NCBI GenBank assembly: GCA_910576385.1
Contig: CAJTIR010000013.1
Coordinates: forward strand, 1-64,000
Reading direction: 5' to 3'
Origin: Lachnospiraceae bacterium
Lineage (GTDB): Bacteria > Bacillota > Clostridia > Lachnospirales > Lachnospiraceae
Length of the DNA: 64,000 bases
The position numbers and the translations under genes were made by a program. Below the pieces are notes generated by a model. It did not search any database and was not told the origin of the DNA. It saw nothing but the letters and a program-made list of their open reading frames with translations. Positions 7,605-15,824 of the stretch are shown here, in pieces (the first letter of the stretch is position 1; each line of letters starts with the position of its first letter).

Positions 7605-8450
7605 CTATAGCATCTCTTTTTTTATTTCCATTATTTCTTCATCTGACAAATACGGAAAATAATCCATTAATTCATCCACTGTTAATTTTCCGTTCTCTAA
7701 CATTTTTTGTATTGTCCCTTTTACTACTTGTTTCGCAGCCTCCTTTCGCTCACTCTCCACATAAGCGCGCATTACCTGTTCTTCATCAAACAATGTCATC
7801 ATCATGTCAACAACCTCCTTTTCCCTGCTCGATAAATATTCTTTCAGAACATCCCTGTCTTTACAGATGTTGATGGTATTGGTAACTGCTTCCCTGGTTC
7901 GTCCATATAATTTCACCTGCTCGTCATATACTTTTGTAAAGGCAACATACTGGCTGATAATATCATTGTCTTTGCCATCGTATATCATTTTCACCTTTAC
8001 ATCAATGGCGCATTTCTCCCCGCCCCAAAATTCTTCTGAAAGAGAAACATATTCCGGCTTGCTCACCCGTTTTCCGGTGAATATCACATATAATTCTGCT
8101 TTTGGCAGCTTTACTTTTTTACTGCCATAAAGGTTATCGTTCCTGCGTTCAAAATACTCATGGTAGGACTGCACCAGATACATCAATGCACGGATGATAA
8201 TATTCATCGTCCACGTGGTTTGAGCCTCCGTCAGAATCATAATTTTGTCCCCTACTGTGAAGCCAAGGTCATTATAGCACGCATCCACTAATATGTTTTT
8301 AATCGTGATGTCCTTCAGTTCATCTTCCGTAGTCTCTGTATCTTCCGGGTGGAGTGCCCGGTATAGCTGTATCAGGTATTTTTTATCTTGAAATAAATTT
8401 GTAAAAACGCTATCTTTAATAGTATATTTTGCAATATCCGTTTTTTCCAT
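7605..8450 (-). CDS. Rpn-family PD-(D/E)XK nuclease / putative transposase
   Basis: A 281-residue protein of the recombination-promoting nuclease (Rpn, PD-(D/E)XK transposase-like) family. Family signatures are the N-terminal TIKDSVFTNLFQDKKYLIQLY, the active-site-like stretch VDACYNDLGFTVGD followed by IMILTEAQTTW, where Asp, Glu and Gln replace the common D...ExQ pattern, and the WTMNIIIRALMYLVQSYHEY helix. The last ~80 residues are charged helices ending DYFPYLSDEEIMEIKKEML, as is common in Clostridia. Known: Rpn proteins cut DNA and promote RecA-independent recombination, or act in anti-phage defence; such genes are often multicopy. ATG 8450 follows AAGGAAG. It has its own promoter and terminator, so it is a single-gene unit next to the three-gene operon. 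Confidence 0.8.
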   Translation of the reverse strand: MEKTDIAKYTIKDSVFTNLFQDKKYLIQLYRALHPEDTETTEDELKDITIKNILVDACYNDLGFTVGDKIMILTEAQTTWTMNIIIRALMYLVQSYHEYFERRNDNLYGSKKVKLPKAELYVIFTGKRVSKPEYVSLSEEFWGGEKCAIDVKVKMIYDGKDNDIISQYVAFTKVYDEQVKLYGRTREAVTNTINICKDRDVLKEYLSSREKEVVDMMMTLFDEEQVMRAYVESERKEAAKQVVKGTIQKMLENGKLTVDELMDYFPYLSDEEIMEIKKEML

Positions 8451-8511
8451 TCCGTCTTCCTTTCATCCCCGTCTTTACGACAGGGAAACAATCAGGTATT
8501 GTCTTGGTTTC

Positions 8512-8540
8512 ATTATACAAAAAAAACATCCTATATTCAA
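8512..8540 (-). promoter_or_regulatory. Promoter of the Rpn-type gene
   Basis: On the minus strand TTGAAT (8540-8535) and TATAAT (8517-8512) are 17 bases apart, 62 bases before the start codon. The -35 box lies in the loop and right side of the terminator hairpin at 8519-8545, so the upstream terminator and this promoter overlap. Confidence 0.65.
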
Positions 8541-8545
8541 GGATG
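8519..8545 (-). terminator. Terminator preceding the Rpn-type gene
   Basis: Minus strand: CATCCT pairs with AGGATG (8545-8540 and 8532-8527), then a run of eight T. It would end transcription of the small open frame at 8590-8754, which supports that frame being transcribed. Confidence 0.6.
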
Positions 8546-8589
8546 ATTCCCCACAGGTTTACGGTATAAACTAAACTCACAAGCATTTA

Positions 8590-8754
8590 TCATAATTCGT
8601 CATTTCTTTTTAAACAGGTAATGACACTTGCCTGTATATACTCCGCATTGATGAACAGGCTTTTTCCTCTGACTTCCCGGCATTCATTCTTTTCCTTATA
8701 ATCGTATGTAAAGATAGGAAGCACTGTCGGTGAGATGCTCAAACGGGATGTCAT
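8590..8754 (-). CDS. Possible small protein of 54 residues
   Basis: A short frame from ATG 8754 to TGA at 8590. It reads SRLSISPTVLPIFTYDYKEK, then NECREVRGKSLFINAEYIQA, then SVITCLKRNDEL: an even, protein-like composition with no low-complexity runs. A clear terminator follows 45 bases downstream. Against it: no good ribosome site is seen, and an in-frame stop sits a few codons upstream. It could be a real small protein or the tail of a decayed mobile-element gene. The family is not recognised. Confidence 0.35.
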   Translation of the reverse strand: MTSRLSISPTVLPIFTYDYKEKNECREVRGKSLFINAEYIQASVITCLKRNDEL

Positions 8755-9321
8755 GGCGTTATCTTATGCAGACATAGAAAATCAGCAGGGTATTTTTTGC
8801 ATAACAACTATAAAAGCCCACATAAGCAGACAGCTTTCCTCTTTCACCACGGAAACAATAAACGGAAAATATTTATTATAACCAAGGGATATTCCAATAA
8901 AGTGTATTTGGAACATCCCTTTTTCCATGATTGGGGCATTTCTGCCGGGAATCCGCTCTGTAAACCCCCACTTGCTTTGCAAGTGCCATCCGGTAAAGGG
9001 GGGTGACAGGCCCATTGGCTCTTTTGTGTCTGGCTGGGCTGGAGAAGCAGACTGCAACAAAATATTCAGCTTTCTGGAATTTGAAAACCAACTGCATTTT
9101 TTTAGAATACAGCGAAATTATTCTTGCTAAAATCCCTGACACACATCCCATAAACAGACACCATGTTTGACACCGTTTTTCCGGCATTTTGCGGTTTTTG
9201 GCGCGACAGGATAAAAAGAAGAAACGCCGGAAATGCCATAAACAGGCACTTACAGCGTTCCATAATGTTTGATAAAAGCCATACCATAAAATCTTATTGT
9301 TATCACTCACCAAGCATATGT
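8755..9321. other. Non-coding stretch before the amylase gene
   Basis: Several overlapping open frames occur here, but they are rich in Trp, Cys and Arg, lack ribosome sites and run into the amylase gene in another frame. Seen: the dyad CACTTGCTTTGCAAGTG at 8969-8985, and a possible minus-strand terminator at 9209-9260 (AACGC and GCGTT enclosing GTGCC and GGCAT, then a T-rich tract), which may serve the amylase gene. Confidence 0.45.
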
Positions 9322-11475
9322 TTACTCTGATTTTTCCAATCCAATATTCCTTAAAATCACCGCACAATTAGCCGGAAGCGTAATCTTGATTCGTCCATTG
9401 TTCACCTCATAGATCTCAGGTTCCAGAGAATAAGAATCTGGCTGAGTAAACATAATCCGCTCCAGACGGGTTTTCCGCTCCATCTCTGCCGGCCAAACTC
9501 TCCACACCATGTCCCGCTGCACATAATCATTATTGATAATGATTATGAATTGTTGCTTATGGTTAAAACGCCCATAACACATGGTCTGATAGTCTCCTCC
9601 CAGAAATTTTAAAGAGCCTGTCTTTAAAGCCTCATACTGCTTATGGATTCGAATAATATCCCGATGGAATGCCAAAAGTTCCTGATCCTCATGTCCCCAG
9701 GGATAAGTTCTGCGGTTATCTGGATCTGTAAATCCCACAACTCCTACCTCGTCTCCATAATAGATGGTCGGCGCACCAGGCCAAGTCATCTGTACAACCA
9801 CTGCTTCCTTCATCACACCTTTATTGACATCTTCTCCAGCCGCAATGCTGCCCAGAGCGTCCACTCTCCCCACCTTGTGATTGGTACGGGTCAAAAATCT
9901 GGAATGATCATGATTGGAGAGCTCATTCATGGCACACTGCAGAGAAGGGGTCATAAAACGCGTCATATAATAATTCATTGCCCCCTCAAAATTCTGGAAA
10001 TTTCCAATCATATCCTGCCTGTACCCATCACTATGCTTTTCCATTCCTGTCAAAAACCAGGTCAACGGCTCCATAAAGGCATCATAATTCATGACCGTGT
10101 CCCACTGATCTCCGCGCAGCCACTCCACCGGATCCCCATAATGCTCAGCAAGTATAATTGCATCTGGATTTGCCTCCTTAACCGCAGTACGGAAATCCCG
10201 CCAAAACTGATGATTAAATTCCACAGAATGCCCCAAATCCGCTGCTACATCCAAACGCCAGCCATCCGCATTATAAGGAGGGGAAACCCATTTTTTACCA
10301 ATATTTAAAATATAATCATATAATTCCTGGGAACCTCCATAATTCAGTTTGGGAAGGGTATCATGTCCCCACCAGCCGTCATAACTGTTATTATAAGGCC
10401 AGCGGTTTTCATCAAAAAATCGGAAAAACTGCCGATAAGGACTATCCGCTGATATATAAGCGCCTGTCGCATACCCCAGTTCTTTTTCATAAATCAGTTC
10501 CCGATCCATCCATTTATTAAAAGAACCACAGTGATTAAACACTCCGTCAAGGATTACCCGCATACCGCGCTTATGGGCTTCCTCCACCAATTTGGCAAAC
10601 AGTGCATTGCTGGCTTCCAGATTTCTAAGATCTGAGACACGCTTAATATATTTTGTAGCCTTGGCGTTATCATTCTCGCCAGGCGCTAACAACTCCCCGC
10701 CATCCTCTATGATCACACCATAATGAGGATCTATATAATCATAATCCTGGATATCATATTTATGATTGGAAGGAGAGACAAACAACGGATTAAAATATAT
10801 TACCTCCACACCAAGATCCTGGAGATAATCCAATTTCTGCATTACCCCGGCAAGATCCCCGCCGTAAAATTCTCCAACCCCAAAATCTGCCGGACATTTA
10901 TTCCAATCTTCCACTTGCTGACTATATACTTTAATATAATAATATTCATTGGTCTCTACATCATTGGAAGGATCACCATTACAAAACCGATCCACCAAAA
11001 TCTGATACATCACAGCTCCCTTTGCCCAATTTGGCGTAGAAAACCCTGGAACAATCGTAAATGTATATTCTTGACGCACCTCCGGCGTCACTCCCATGCG
11101 GTCATAATAACAGTGAAGCATTCCTGTAGCAAGCTCAAAATGATAGTGATAAGGCTCTGTGCCAAGCTGCACCTTTGCCCGATAGTAATCAAATACTGCA
11201 TTTGTCTCCTGCTTTTGCATAGGAATCTTCCCATTATCACTGCACAACCATACAATATCCACATTATCCTTCGCGGTACGGAATGTAAGCGTCACCTCTT
11301 CATTGACCTCAGGCTCCGGTGGATTCCGGTAGTCTTTCGTTCCATCCGCAAATAATGCATGTTTGCGCAACAAAGGACGCATCTGCATCATATATTGCTG
11401 TTTCTGGCTTAATTCATAAATCGAAAATTCTTTCATGGCCCATAACCTCTTTATCAATTCGTTTCTTGCTTCCAT
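9322..11475 (-). CDS. Alpha-amylase family (GH13) glucan hydrolase, cytosolic
   Basis: 717 residues. An N-terminal beta-sandwich (residues ~20-135, with VTLTFRTAKDNVDIVWL) is followed by the catalytic barrel, starting at PNWAKGAVMYQILVDRF. GH13 signatures are VILDGVFNHCG, the nucleophile Asp in DGWRLDVAADLG, the acid Glu in AIILAEHYG and the third Asp in ELSNHDHSRF. The layout fits the neopullulanase/cyclomaltodextrinase group (GH13_20-like). There is no signal peptide, so it should act in the cytosol on maltodextrins or glycogen-derived oligosaccharides, which fits the glgC, glgD and phosphoglucomutase genes elsewhere in the window. ATG 11475 has a poor ribosome site; ATG 11436 (KEFSIYEL) has AAAGAGG upstream and may be the true start. 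It is a lone gene between palindrome-rich gaps. Confidence 0.88.
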   Translation of the reverse strand: MEARNELIKRLWAMKEFSIYELSQKQQYMMQMRPLLRKHALFADGTKDYRNPPEPEVNEEVTLTFRTAKDNVDIVWLCSDNGKIPMQKQETNAVFDYYRAKVQLGTEPYHYHFELATGMLHCYYDRMGVTPEVRQEYTFTIVPGFSTPNWAKGAVMYQILVDRFCNGDPSNDVETNEYYYIKVYSQQVEDWNKCPADFGVGEFYGGDLAGVMQKLDYLQDLGVEVIYFNPLFVSPSNHKYDIQDYDYIDPHYGVIIEDGGELLAPGENDNAKATKYIKRVSDLRNLEASNALFAKLVEEAHKRGMRVILDGVFNHCGSFNKWMDRELIYEKELGYATGAYISADSPYRQFFRFFDENRWPYNNSYDGWWGHDTLPKLNYGGSQELYDYILNIGKKWVSPPYNADGWRLDVAADLGHSVEFNHQFWRDFRTAVKEANPDAIILAEHYGDPVEWLRGDQWDTVMNYDAFMEPLTWFLTGMEKHSDGYRQDMIGNFQNFEGAMNYYMTRFMTPSLQCAMNELSNHDHSRFLTRTNHKVGRVDALGSIAAGEDVNKGVMKEAVVVQMTWPGAPTIYYGDEVGVVGFTDPDNRRTYPWGHEDQELLAFHRDIIRIHKQYEALKTGSLKFLGGDYQTMCYGRFNHKQQFIIIINNDYVQRDMVWRVWPAEMERKTRLERIMFTQPDSYSLEPEIYEVNNGRIKITLPANCAVILRNIGLEKSE

Positions 11476-11537
11476 TTTAAAAGATAACTACCCATAAATC
11501 AACTGTCATAAGAAAATACTGTCATATGATCAATCAT

Positions 11538-11733
11538 ATGTTACAGCTCATGGCTGACGAATGAACTGCGGAACAAAGAATCCTGCAAAGCAGGATTCCC
11601 CGCCTGCGGCGGGTCGCTTTTGCGACATATTTCATTTCCGCCGCAGTACCCTCGCTTCGCTGGGTTGCTAAGTGCCAGTGGCACTTGTTAAGCAACGACC
11701 GAAACGAAGTGAAGAAAGACCCTGCGATCATTG
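11538..11733. repeat. Cluster of short palindromes with shared end motif
   Basis: The left end reads TTACAGCTCATGGCTGACG followed by AATGAACTG. Inside are AATCCTGCAAAGCAGGATT, CCCGCCTGCGGCGGG, GTCGCTTTTGCGAC and AAGTGCCAGTGGCACTT. Read in reverse, the left end gives CAGTTCATTCGTCAGCC, nearly the same as CAGTTCACTCGTCAGCC in the element at 51737-51898, so the two are related copies. Confidence 0.6.
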
Positions 11734-11782
11734 TTTTTTATATATTAGGAAAGTTCGTAGAACTTTCCTAATATATAAAAAA
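11734..11782. terminator. Perfect 23-base inverted repeat with T and A tracts
   Basis: TTTTTTATATATTAGGAAAG and TTC form a perfect stem with the mirror sequence ending at 11782, around a GTA loop. T-tracts flank both sides, so it can terminate transcription in both directions. It probably marks the ends of the ftsH transcript and of anything crossing the repeat cluster. Confidence 0.55.
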
Positions 11783-11802
11783 GGCAGCCGCCTGGCTGCC
11801 TT
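11781..11802. terminator. GC-rich hairpin beside the inverted repeat
   Basis: AAGGCAGCC pairs with GGCTGCCTT around GCCT. On the minus strand it is followed by TTTTTTATATATTAGG, so it would act as a terminator for ftsH, about 190 bases after that gene's stop. Confidence 0.6.
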
Positions 11803-11995
11803 TAGGAGAAGGTATTTTTACTATGGGGTGTAGCAAAAACTATATAATGTATTGGGGGGTTTTTACAGTAATTATAGTACCACAGATCACTCAATAAGTG
11901 TGCACAAACTTCACAAAAATCATTTTTTGTTTTTATACACTTTGTATAGTACTATACTCCCAAACATTTAAATTCCCATAGTAATTCTGCACAAC

Positions 11996-13834
11996 TTATC
12001 CTTCAAACAGCGCTTCAAACTCATCTCTGCTGATTTTCTCTTTCTCTAATAAGAGATCTGCACACTTGTGCAGGATCTTCTCATGCTCCAGTAAAATACT
12101 TCTGGATTTCTGGTAACATTCATCAATAATACGCTTAATTTCCTGGTCGATCACACTGGCAATGTTTTCTCCATAAGATCTAGTATGTGCTAAATCTCTC
12201 CCGATAAATACTTCATCGTCATCATTGTCATAATTGATTAGCCCTATATGCTCAGACATTCCATATTTTGTCACCATTGCCTTTGCCACACCAGTTGCCT
12301 GTTTGATATCTTGGGAGGCTCCTGTGGTAATATCATCAAAAATCAATTCCTCCGCCACTCTTCCCCCGAGATCTACGATGATTTCCTGAAGCATTCGGCT
12401 TTTGGTATTAAACATCTCCTCACGCTCAGGCAGAGGCATGGTATAACCAGCGGCGCCCACTCCTGTAGGAATAATAGAAACAGAATATACTGGTCCTACA
12501 TCTGGCAATACATGGAACAAGATCGCATGGCCTGCTTCGTGGTATGCAGTAATCCGCTTTTCCTTATCTGTAATAATACGGCTCCTCTTTTCAGAACCAA
12601 TTCCAACCTTGACAAAAGATTTTCGGATATCGCCTTGTACAATATAGCCCCGATCCTCTTTTGCCGCAAAAATAGCAGCCTCATTGAGAAGATTTTCCAA
12701 ATCTGCGCCGGTAAATCCTGCTGTCGTCTGTGCAATCTGTTTTAGATCCACATCATCCCCCAACGGTTTGTTCTTTGCGTGAACCTTTAAGATTTCTTCC
12801 CTGCCGCCAACATCCGGCCTTCCCACGTGCACCTTGCGGTCAAAACGCCCTGGACGCATAATGGCAGGATCAAGGATATCTACGCGGTTGGTTGCCGCCA
12901 TCACGATAATTCCTTCGTTGACGCCAAACCCATCCATTTCCACCAAAAGCTGATTCAAGGTCTGTTCGCGTTCATCATGTCCGCCGCCCATACCAGTACC
13001 GCGGCGTCTGGCTACCGCGTCAATCTCATCAATAAACACAATACAGGGGGCGTTTTTCTTGGCCTCCTCAAACAAATCACGCACACGGGATGCACCTACT
13101 CCAACAAACATTTCCACAAAATCAGAACCTGAAATACTGAAAAATGGAACGCCGGCTTCCCCGGCAACCGCCTTGGCGAGCAAGGTTTTACCCGTTCCTG
13201 GAGGTCCCACCAACAGGACGCCTTTGGGGATTCTAGCTCCAAGTTTTGTATACTTTCTGGGCGCCCGCAGGAAATCCACCAGTTCCTCCAACTCCTCCTT
13301 TTCTTCTTTCAGGCCAGCAACATTGCCAAAATTTACTTTTTTATTTTCATCTGTAGTCATTTTAGCACGGCTCTTTCCAAAATTCATCATTTTGTTTCCA
13401 CCGCCTGATGCTGCAGCAGCATGGTTTGTCATCATAATATAAAAGATAAACAATACTCCAAATATAATCAATGTGGGCAGTATGGAGATCAGCCAATTCT
13501 CCTCCGGCATCTCCTGTACCACATAATCCCTAAAATTATACGATTTCATCGTCTCCTGAAGGGTATTGATATCTGATACATGCAAAGTCTTTGTGGCGGT
13601 TCTGCTCTCCCCTTTAAGCGTCACATCCGCCTCTCCGCTGGGAACCTCTCGATTCTGGGTAATCACAACTGACACCACGTGATCTAAATCTAAATCCTGT
13701 TCAAACTGTGCATACGTATAGACAGAATTCTGCCCGAAACCAGAAGAACTGTCCTTTAATATCCAGAGCAATGCCAGAATAAGAATCACAGCGATATATA
13801 ATCCAAATGCACGGTAACGTTTCTGATTATTCAT
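11996..13834 (-). CDS. ftsH: ATP-dependent zinc metalloprotease FtsH
   Basis: 612 residues with the full FtsH layout: membrane span at about 10-27, an outer domain of ~85 residues, a second span at about 118-136 ([18 protein letters not shown]), an AAA ATPase with Walker A GPPGTGKT (210-217), Walker [11 protein letters not shown] (264-273) and the second region of homology [20 protein letters not shown]. The zinc site is HEAGH (432-436). The enzyme is a membrane-bound hexamer that extracts and degrades membrane and regulatory proteins; in Bacillus it also affects sporulation. Order on the minus strand is tilS, hpt, ftsH with a 27-base gap after hpt, as in Bacillus, which indicates co-transcription. 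Confidence 0.97.
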   Translation of the reverse strand: MNNQKRYRAFGLYIAVILILALLWILKDSSSGFGQNSVYTYAQFEQDLDLDHVVSVVITQNREVPSGEADVTLKGESRTATKTLHVSDINTLQETMKSYNFRDYVVQEMPEENWLISILPTLIIFGVLFIFYIMMTNHAAAASGGGNKMMNFGKSRAKMTTDENKKVNFGNVAGLKEEKEELEELVDFLRAPRKYTKLGARIPKGVLLVGPPGTGKTLLAKAVAGEAGVPFFSISGSDFVEMFVGVGASRVRDLFEEAKKNAPCIVFIDEIDAVARRRGTGMGGGHDEREQTLNQLLVEMDGFGVNEGIIVMAATNRVDILDPAIMRPGRFDRKVHVGRPDVGGREEILKVHAKNKPLGDDVDLKQIAQTTAGFTGADLENLLNEAAIFAAKEDRGYIVQGDIRKSFVKVGIGSEKRSRIITDKEKRITAYHEAGHAILFHVLPDVGPVYSVSIIPTGVGAAGYTMPLPEREEMFNTKSRMLQEIIVDLGGRVAEELIFDDITTGASQDIKQATGVAKAMVTKYGMSEHIGLINYDNDDDEVFIGRDLAHTRSYGENIASVIDQEIKRIIDECYQKSRSILLEHEKILHKCADLLLEKEKISRDEFEALFEG

Positions 13835-13861
13835 TGCTTATATCTTCTCTCCTTTCCAGTT

Positions 13862-14389
13862 TTAAGCATCCAATTCTACCACTCCCACATAGGGAAGATT
13901 ACGGTAATGCTGCATATAATCAAGACCATAGCCCACTACAAATTCATCCGGGATCGCAAATCCGGTATAATCCACATGCACATCTGTCACCCGCCGCTCC
14001 GGTTTATCCAACAATGTACACAGCCGCAGACTTTTAGGCTTTCTGCTTTTCAAATTTTCCAACAAATAACTCAGTGTTCTGCCAGAGTCCACAATATCCT
14101 CCACCACCAGAACATTTTTTCCTTCTACTACGTCATCTAAATCCTTCACAATCTTCACCACACCACTGGATTTTGTATCATTCCCATAGCTGGAAACCGA
14201 CATAAAATCAATGGAAACTGGTATACTCAATCTCTTTGCCAGCTCACAGGTAAAAAATACCCCTCCCTTAAGTACGCTGACTAGATGGACTGGCTCTCCG
14301 TGATAACTTTCACTGATTTCTTTTCCCATCTCACAAATTCTCTTCTCTATTTCTTCTTCCGAAATTAACACGTGGATCTTTTCATTCAT
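13862..14389 (-). CDS. hpt: Hypoxanthine phosphoribosyltransferase
   Basis: 175 residues from ATG 14389, chosen because GGAGG lies 7 bases upstream; a longer frame reaches 14404 without a site. The PRPP loop VLVVEDIVDSGRT (93-105) and the HLVSVLKGGVFF beta-strand and loop identify purine salvage HPRT, which makes IMP or GMP from hypoxanthine or guanine and PRPP in the cytosol. The C-terminal KPERRVTDVHVDYTGFAIPD and FVVGYGLDY complete the typical fold. It overlaps the end of tilS by 8 bases, so translation is coupled. In Bacillus, Hpt and TilS together activate ftsH transcription; the same gene order suggests that link may hold here. Confidence 0.95.
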   Translation of the reverse strand: MNEKIHVLISEEEIEKRICEMGKEISESYHGEPVHLVSVLKGGVFFTCELAKRLSIPVSIDFMSVSSYGNDTKSSGVVKIVKDLDDVVEGKNVLVVEDIVDSGRTLSYLLENLKSRKPKSLRLCTLLDKPERRVTDVHVDYTGFAIPDEFVVGYGLDYMQHYRNLPYVGVVELDA

Positions 14390-15806
14390 GATCGCTTCCT
14401 CCATTTACACGTATCTCTAATATTCTTTCTGTATGTTCCGTTACCTTGACATCTTCACTGATGCGATAACCGATCACCCATAAGATATGGTTATCCTCTG
14501 CCAGAAGCAGAATCTGATCCCGTTTTTCCTGCGGTATTTTTTCATCAATAAAATATTTTTTGAGTTTCTTGCGTCTCCCCTGTGCATCAATCACCAGAAA
14601 ATCTTGTTCCTGTCTGGTTCTCAGCCGCATAGTACCTTTGATTTTATCACAATCAAACCATTTCGTATATAATTTTTTGGGAATTTCTTCATTTTGAGGA
14701 ATTTTATGCAATAATTGTGTGTTTATTTCATATCCTTTTGAAAAAAGTATCAATTTTCCTGTCTGGGGAACCTCCCAACCGCCTCCTTGTTCTCTGAGAT
14801 TAAAACTTTTCTGTCTTCTCATTTCTATATTCCTGCTCTTTTCCCTGCTCAAGAAAATTCCTTCATAAACCCTCTGAGCCTCCATCTCATATGGAAGCTG
14901 TAGAACTTTTCCGCTCTGACGATCAAACAGCTCTCTTACCTGCTGGACATGGAGCTTTAAAATATCACGGCTGCTTCCGGCCGTATCTGTCAGTGCCTTG
15001 TGGAGCACACTTCTCTGAATCAAAGGTCTCTCTTGCAATAAATCTTGCAAAATACAATTTCCCTGCGGCCGCACAACAACATATTTTTTCCATGCCTGAT
15101 CTGCCATCTCATCAATCAATTCCATTGCCTCTGCCGCAAAACTTGCAGTTTGATTTATATGTGAAACAGCATGGGAATTGATCTCTGAGAGCACCGGCAG
15201 TACCTGAGAACGGATCTTATTTCTGGTATAGATCAGTTCATTATTGGTCCTGTCCTGGCAAAATACTTGATTTTGCCTGGCAAGATAAGCTTCGATCTCC
15301 TGTCTGCAAACACACAGTAAGGGGCGGATGATCTGTCCTCTGACTGGAGGAATACCGCTTAACCCTCTTAAACCGCTGCCGCGCACCAAGTGAAAAAGCA
15401 TGGTTTCAGCACAATCATTTTGATTGTGTGCAACTGCAATCTTATCCGCTCCAAACTCCTCTGCTGCCTGACGGAAAAATTGGTAGCGCAGCTCTCTGGC
15501 TCCCTCCTCCACGGTCAGCTTTTGCTCTCTCGCATACTTGAGCGCCTCACAGCAAAAGACTTTACAGGGGATCTGATGCTGGCTGCAAAATTGCTCCACA
15601 AACTGAGCGTCCTGAATACTTTCTTCCCCTCGGATACCATGTTCCACATGCACGACACACAGCCTGATTCCAAGCTCCTGGCACATGGCAGACAGCACCA
15701 GAACCAGACATAATGAATCTGCCCCTCCAGAAACTGCCGCCAATACGCAGTCCCCCTCCTCTACCATATGATATTCTTTCATAAAAGCTCTTACTTTATT
15801 GTGCAT
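14382..15806 (-). CDS. tilS: tRNA(Ile)-lysidine synthase TilS
   Basis: 474 residues. The N-type ATP pyrophosphatase loop SGGADS (26-31) lies in VLAAVSGGADSLCLVLVL, followed by the HVEHGIRGEES and VAHNQNDCAETMLFHLVRG signatures of TilS. The enzyme attaches lysine to C34 of the minor isoleucine tRNA so that it reads AUA. The C-terminal domain (after about residue 380: KIKGTMRLRTRQEQDF, then KKLKKYFIDEKIPQEKRDQI) is the tRNA-binding part and is complete. It sits 18 bases after the spoIIE stop and overlaps hpt, within the spoIIE-tilS-hpt-ftsH series. Confidence 0.95.
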   Translation of the reverse strand: MHNKVRAFMKEYHMVEEGDCVLAAVSGGADSLCLVLVLSAMCQELGIRLCVVHVEHGIRGEESIQDAQFVEQFCSQHQIPCKVFCCEALKYAREQKLTVEEGARELRYQFFRQAAEEFGADKIAVAHNQNDCAETMLFHLVRGSGLRGLSGIPPVRGQIIRPLLCVCRQEIEAYLARQNQVFCQDRTNNELIYTRNKIRSQVLPVLSEINSHAVSHINQTASFAAEAMELIDEMADQAWKKYVVVRPQGNCILQDLLQERPLIQRSVLHKALTDTAGSSRDILKLHVQQVRELFDRQSGKVLQLPYEMEAQRVYEGIFLSREKSRNIEMRRQKSFNLREQGGGWEVPQTGKLILFSKGYEINTQLLHKIPQNEEIPKKLYTKWFDCDKIKGTMRLRTRQEQDFLVIDAQGRRKKLKKYFIDEKIPQEKRDQILLLAEDNHILWVIGYRISEDVKVTEHTERILEIRVNGGSDHE

Positions 15807-15824
15807 TTTTCCTCTTTCCTACTT

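Larger units (their letters stand above)
11476..11995. other. Palindrome-rich intergenic region
   Basis: No gene is supported. It holds the repeat cluster at 11538-11733, a perfect 23-base inverted repeat at 11734-11782 and a hairpin at 11781-11802, each listed separately. From about 11803 to 11995 the sequence is AT-rich and featureless apart from a possible upstream region for the amylase gene. Confidence 0.5.

Noticed and set aside
8876-9367. 163-residue frame on the minus strand
   Set aside because: Rich in Cys, Trp and Arg, overlaps the amylase end in another frame, and contains a likely terminator.
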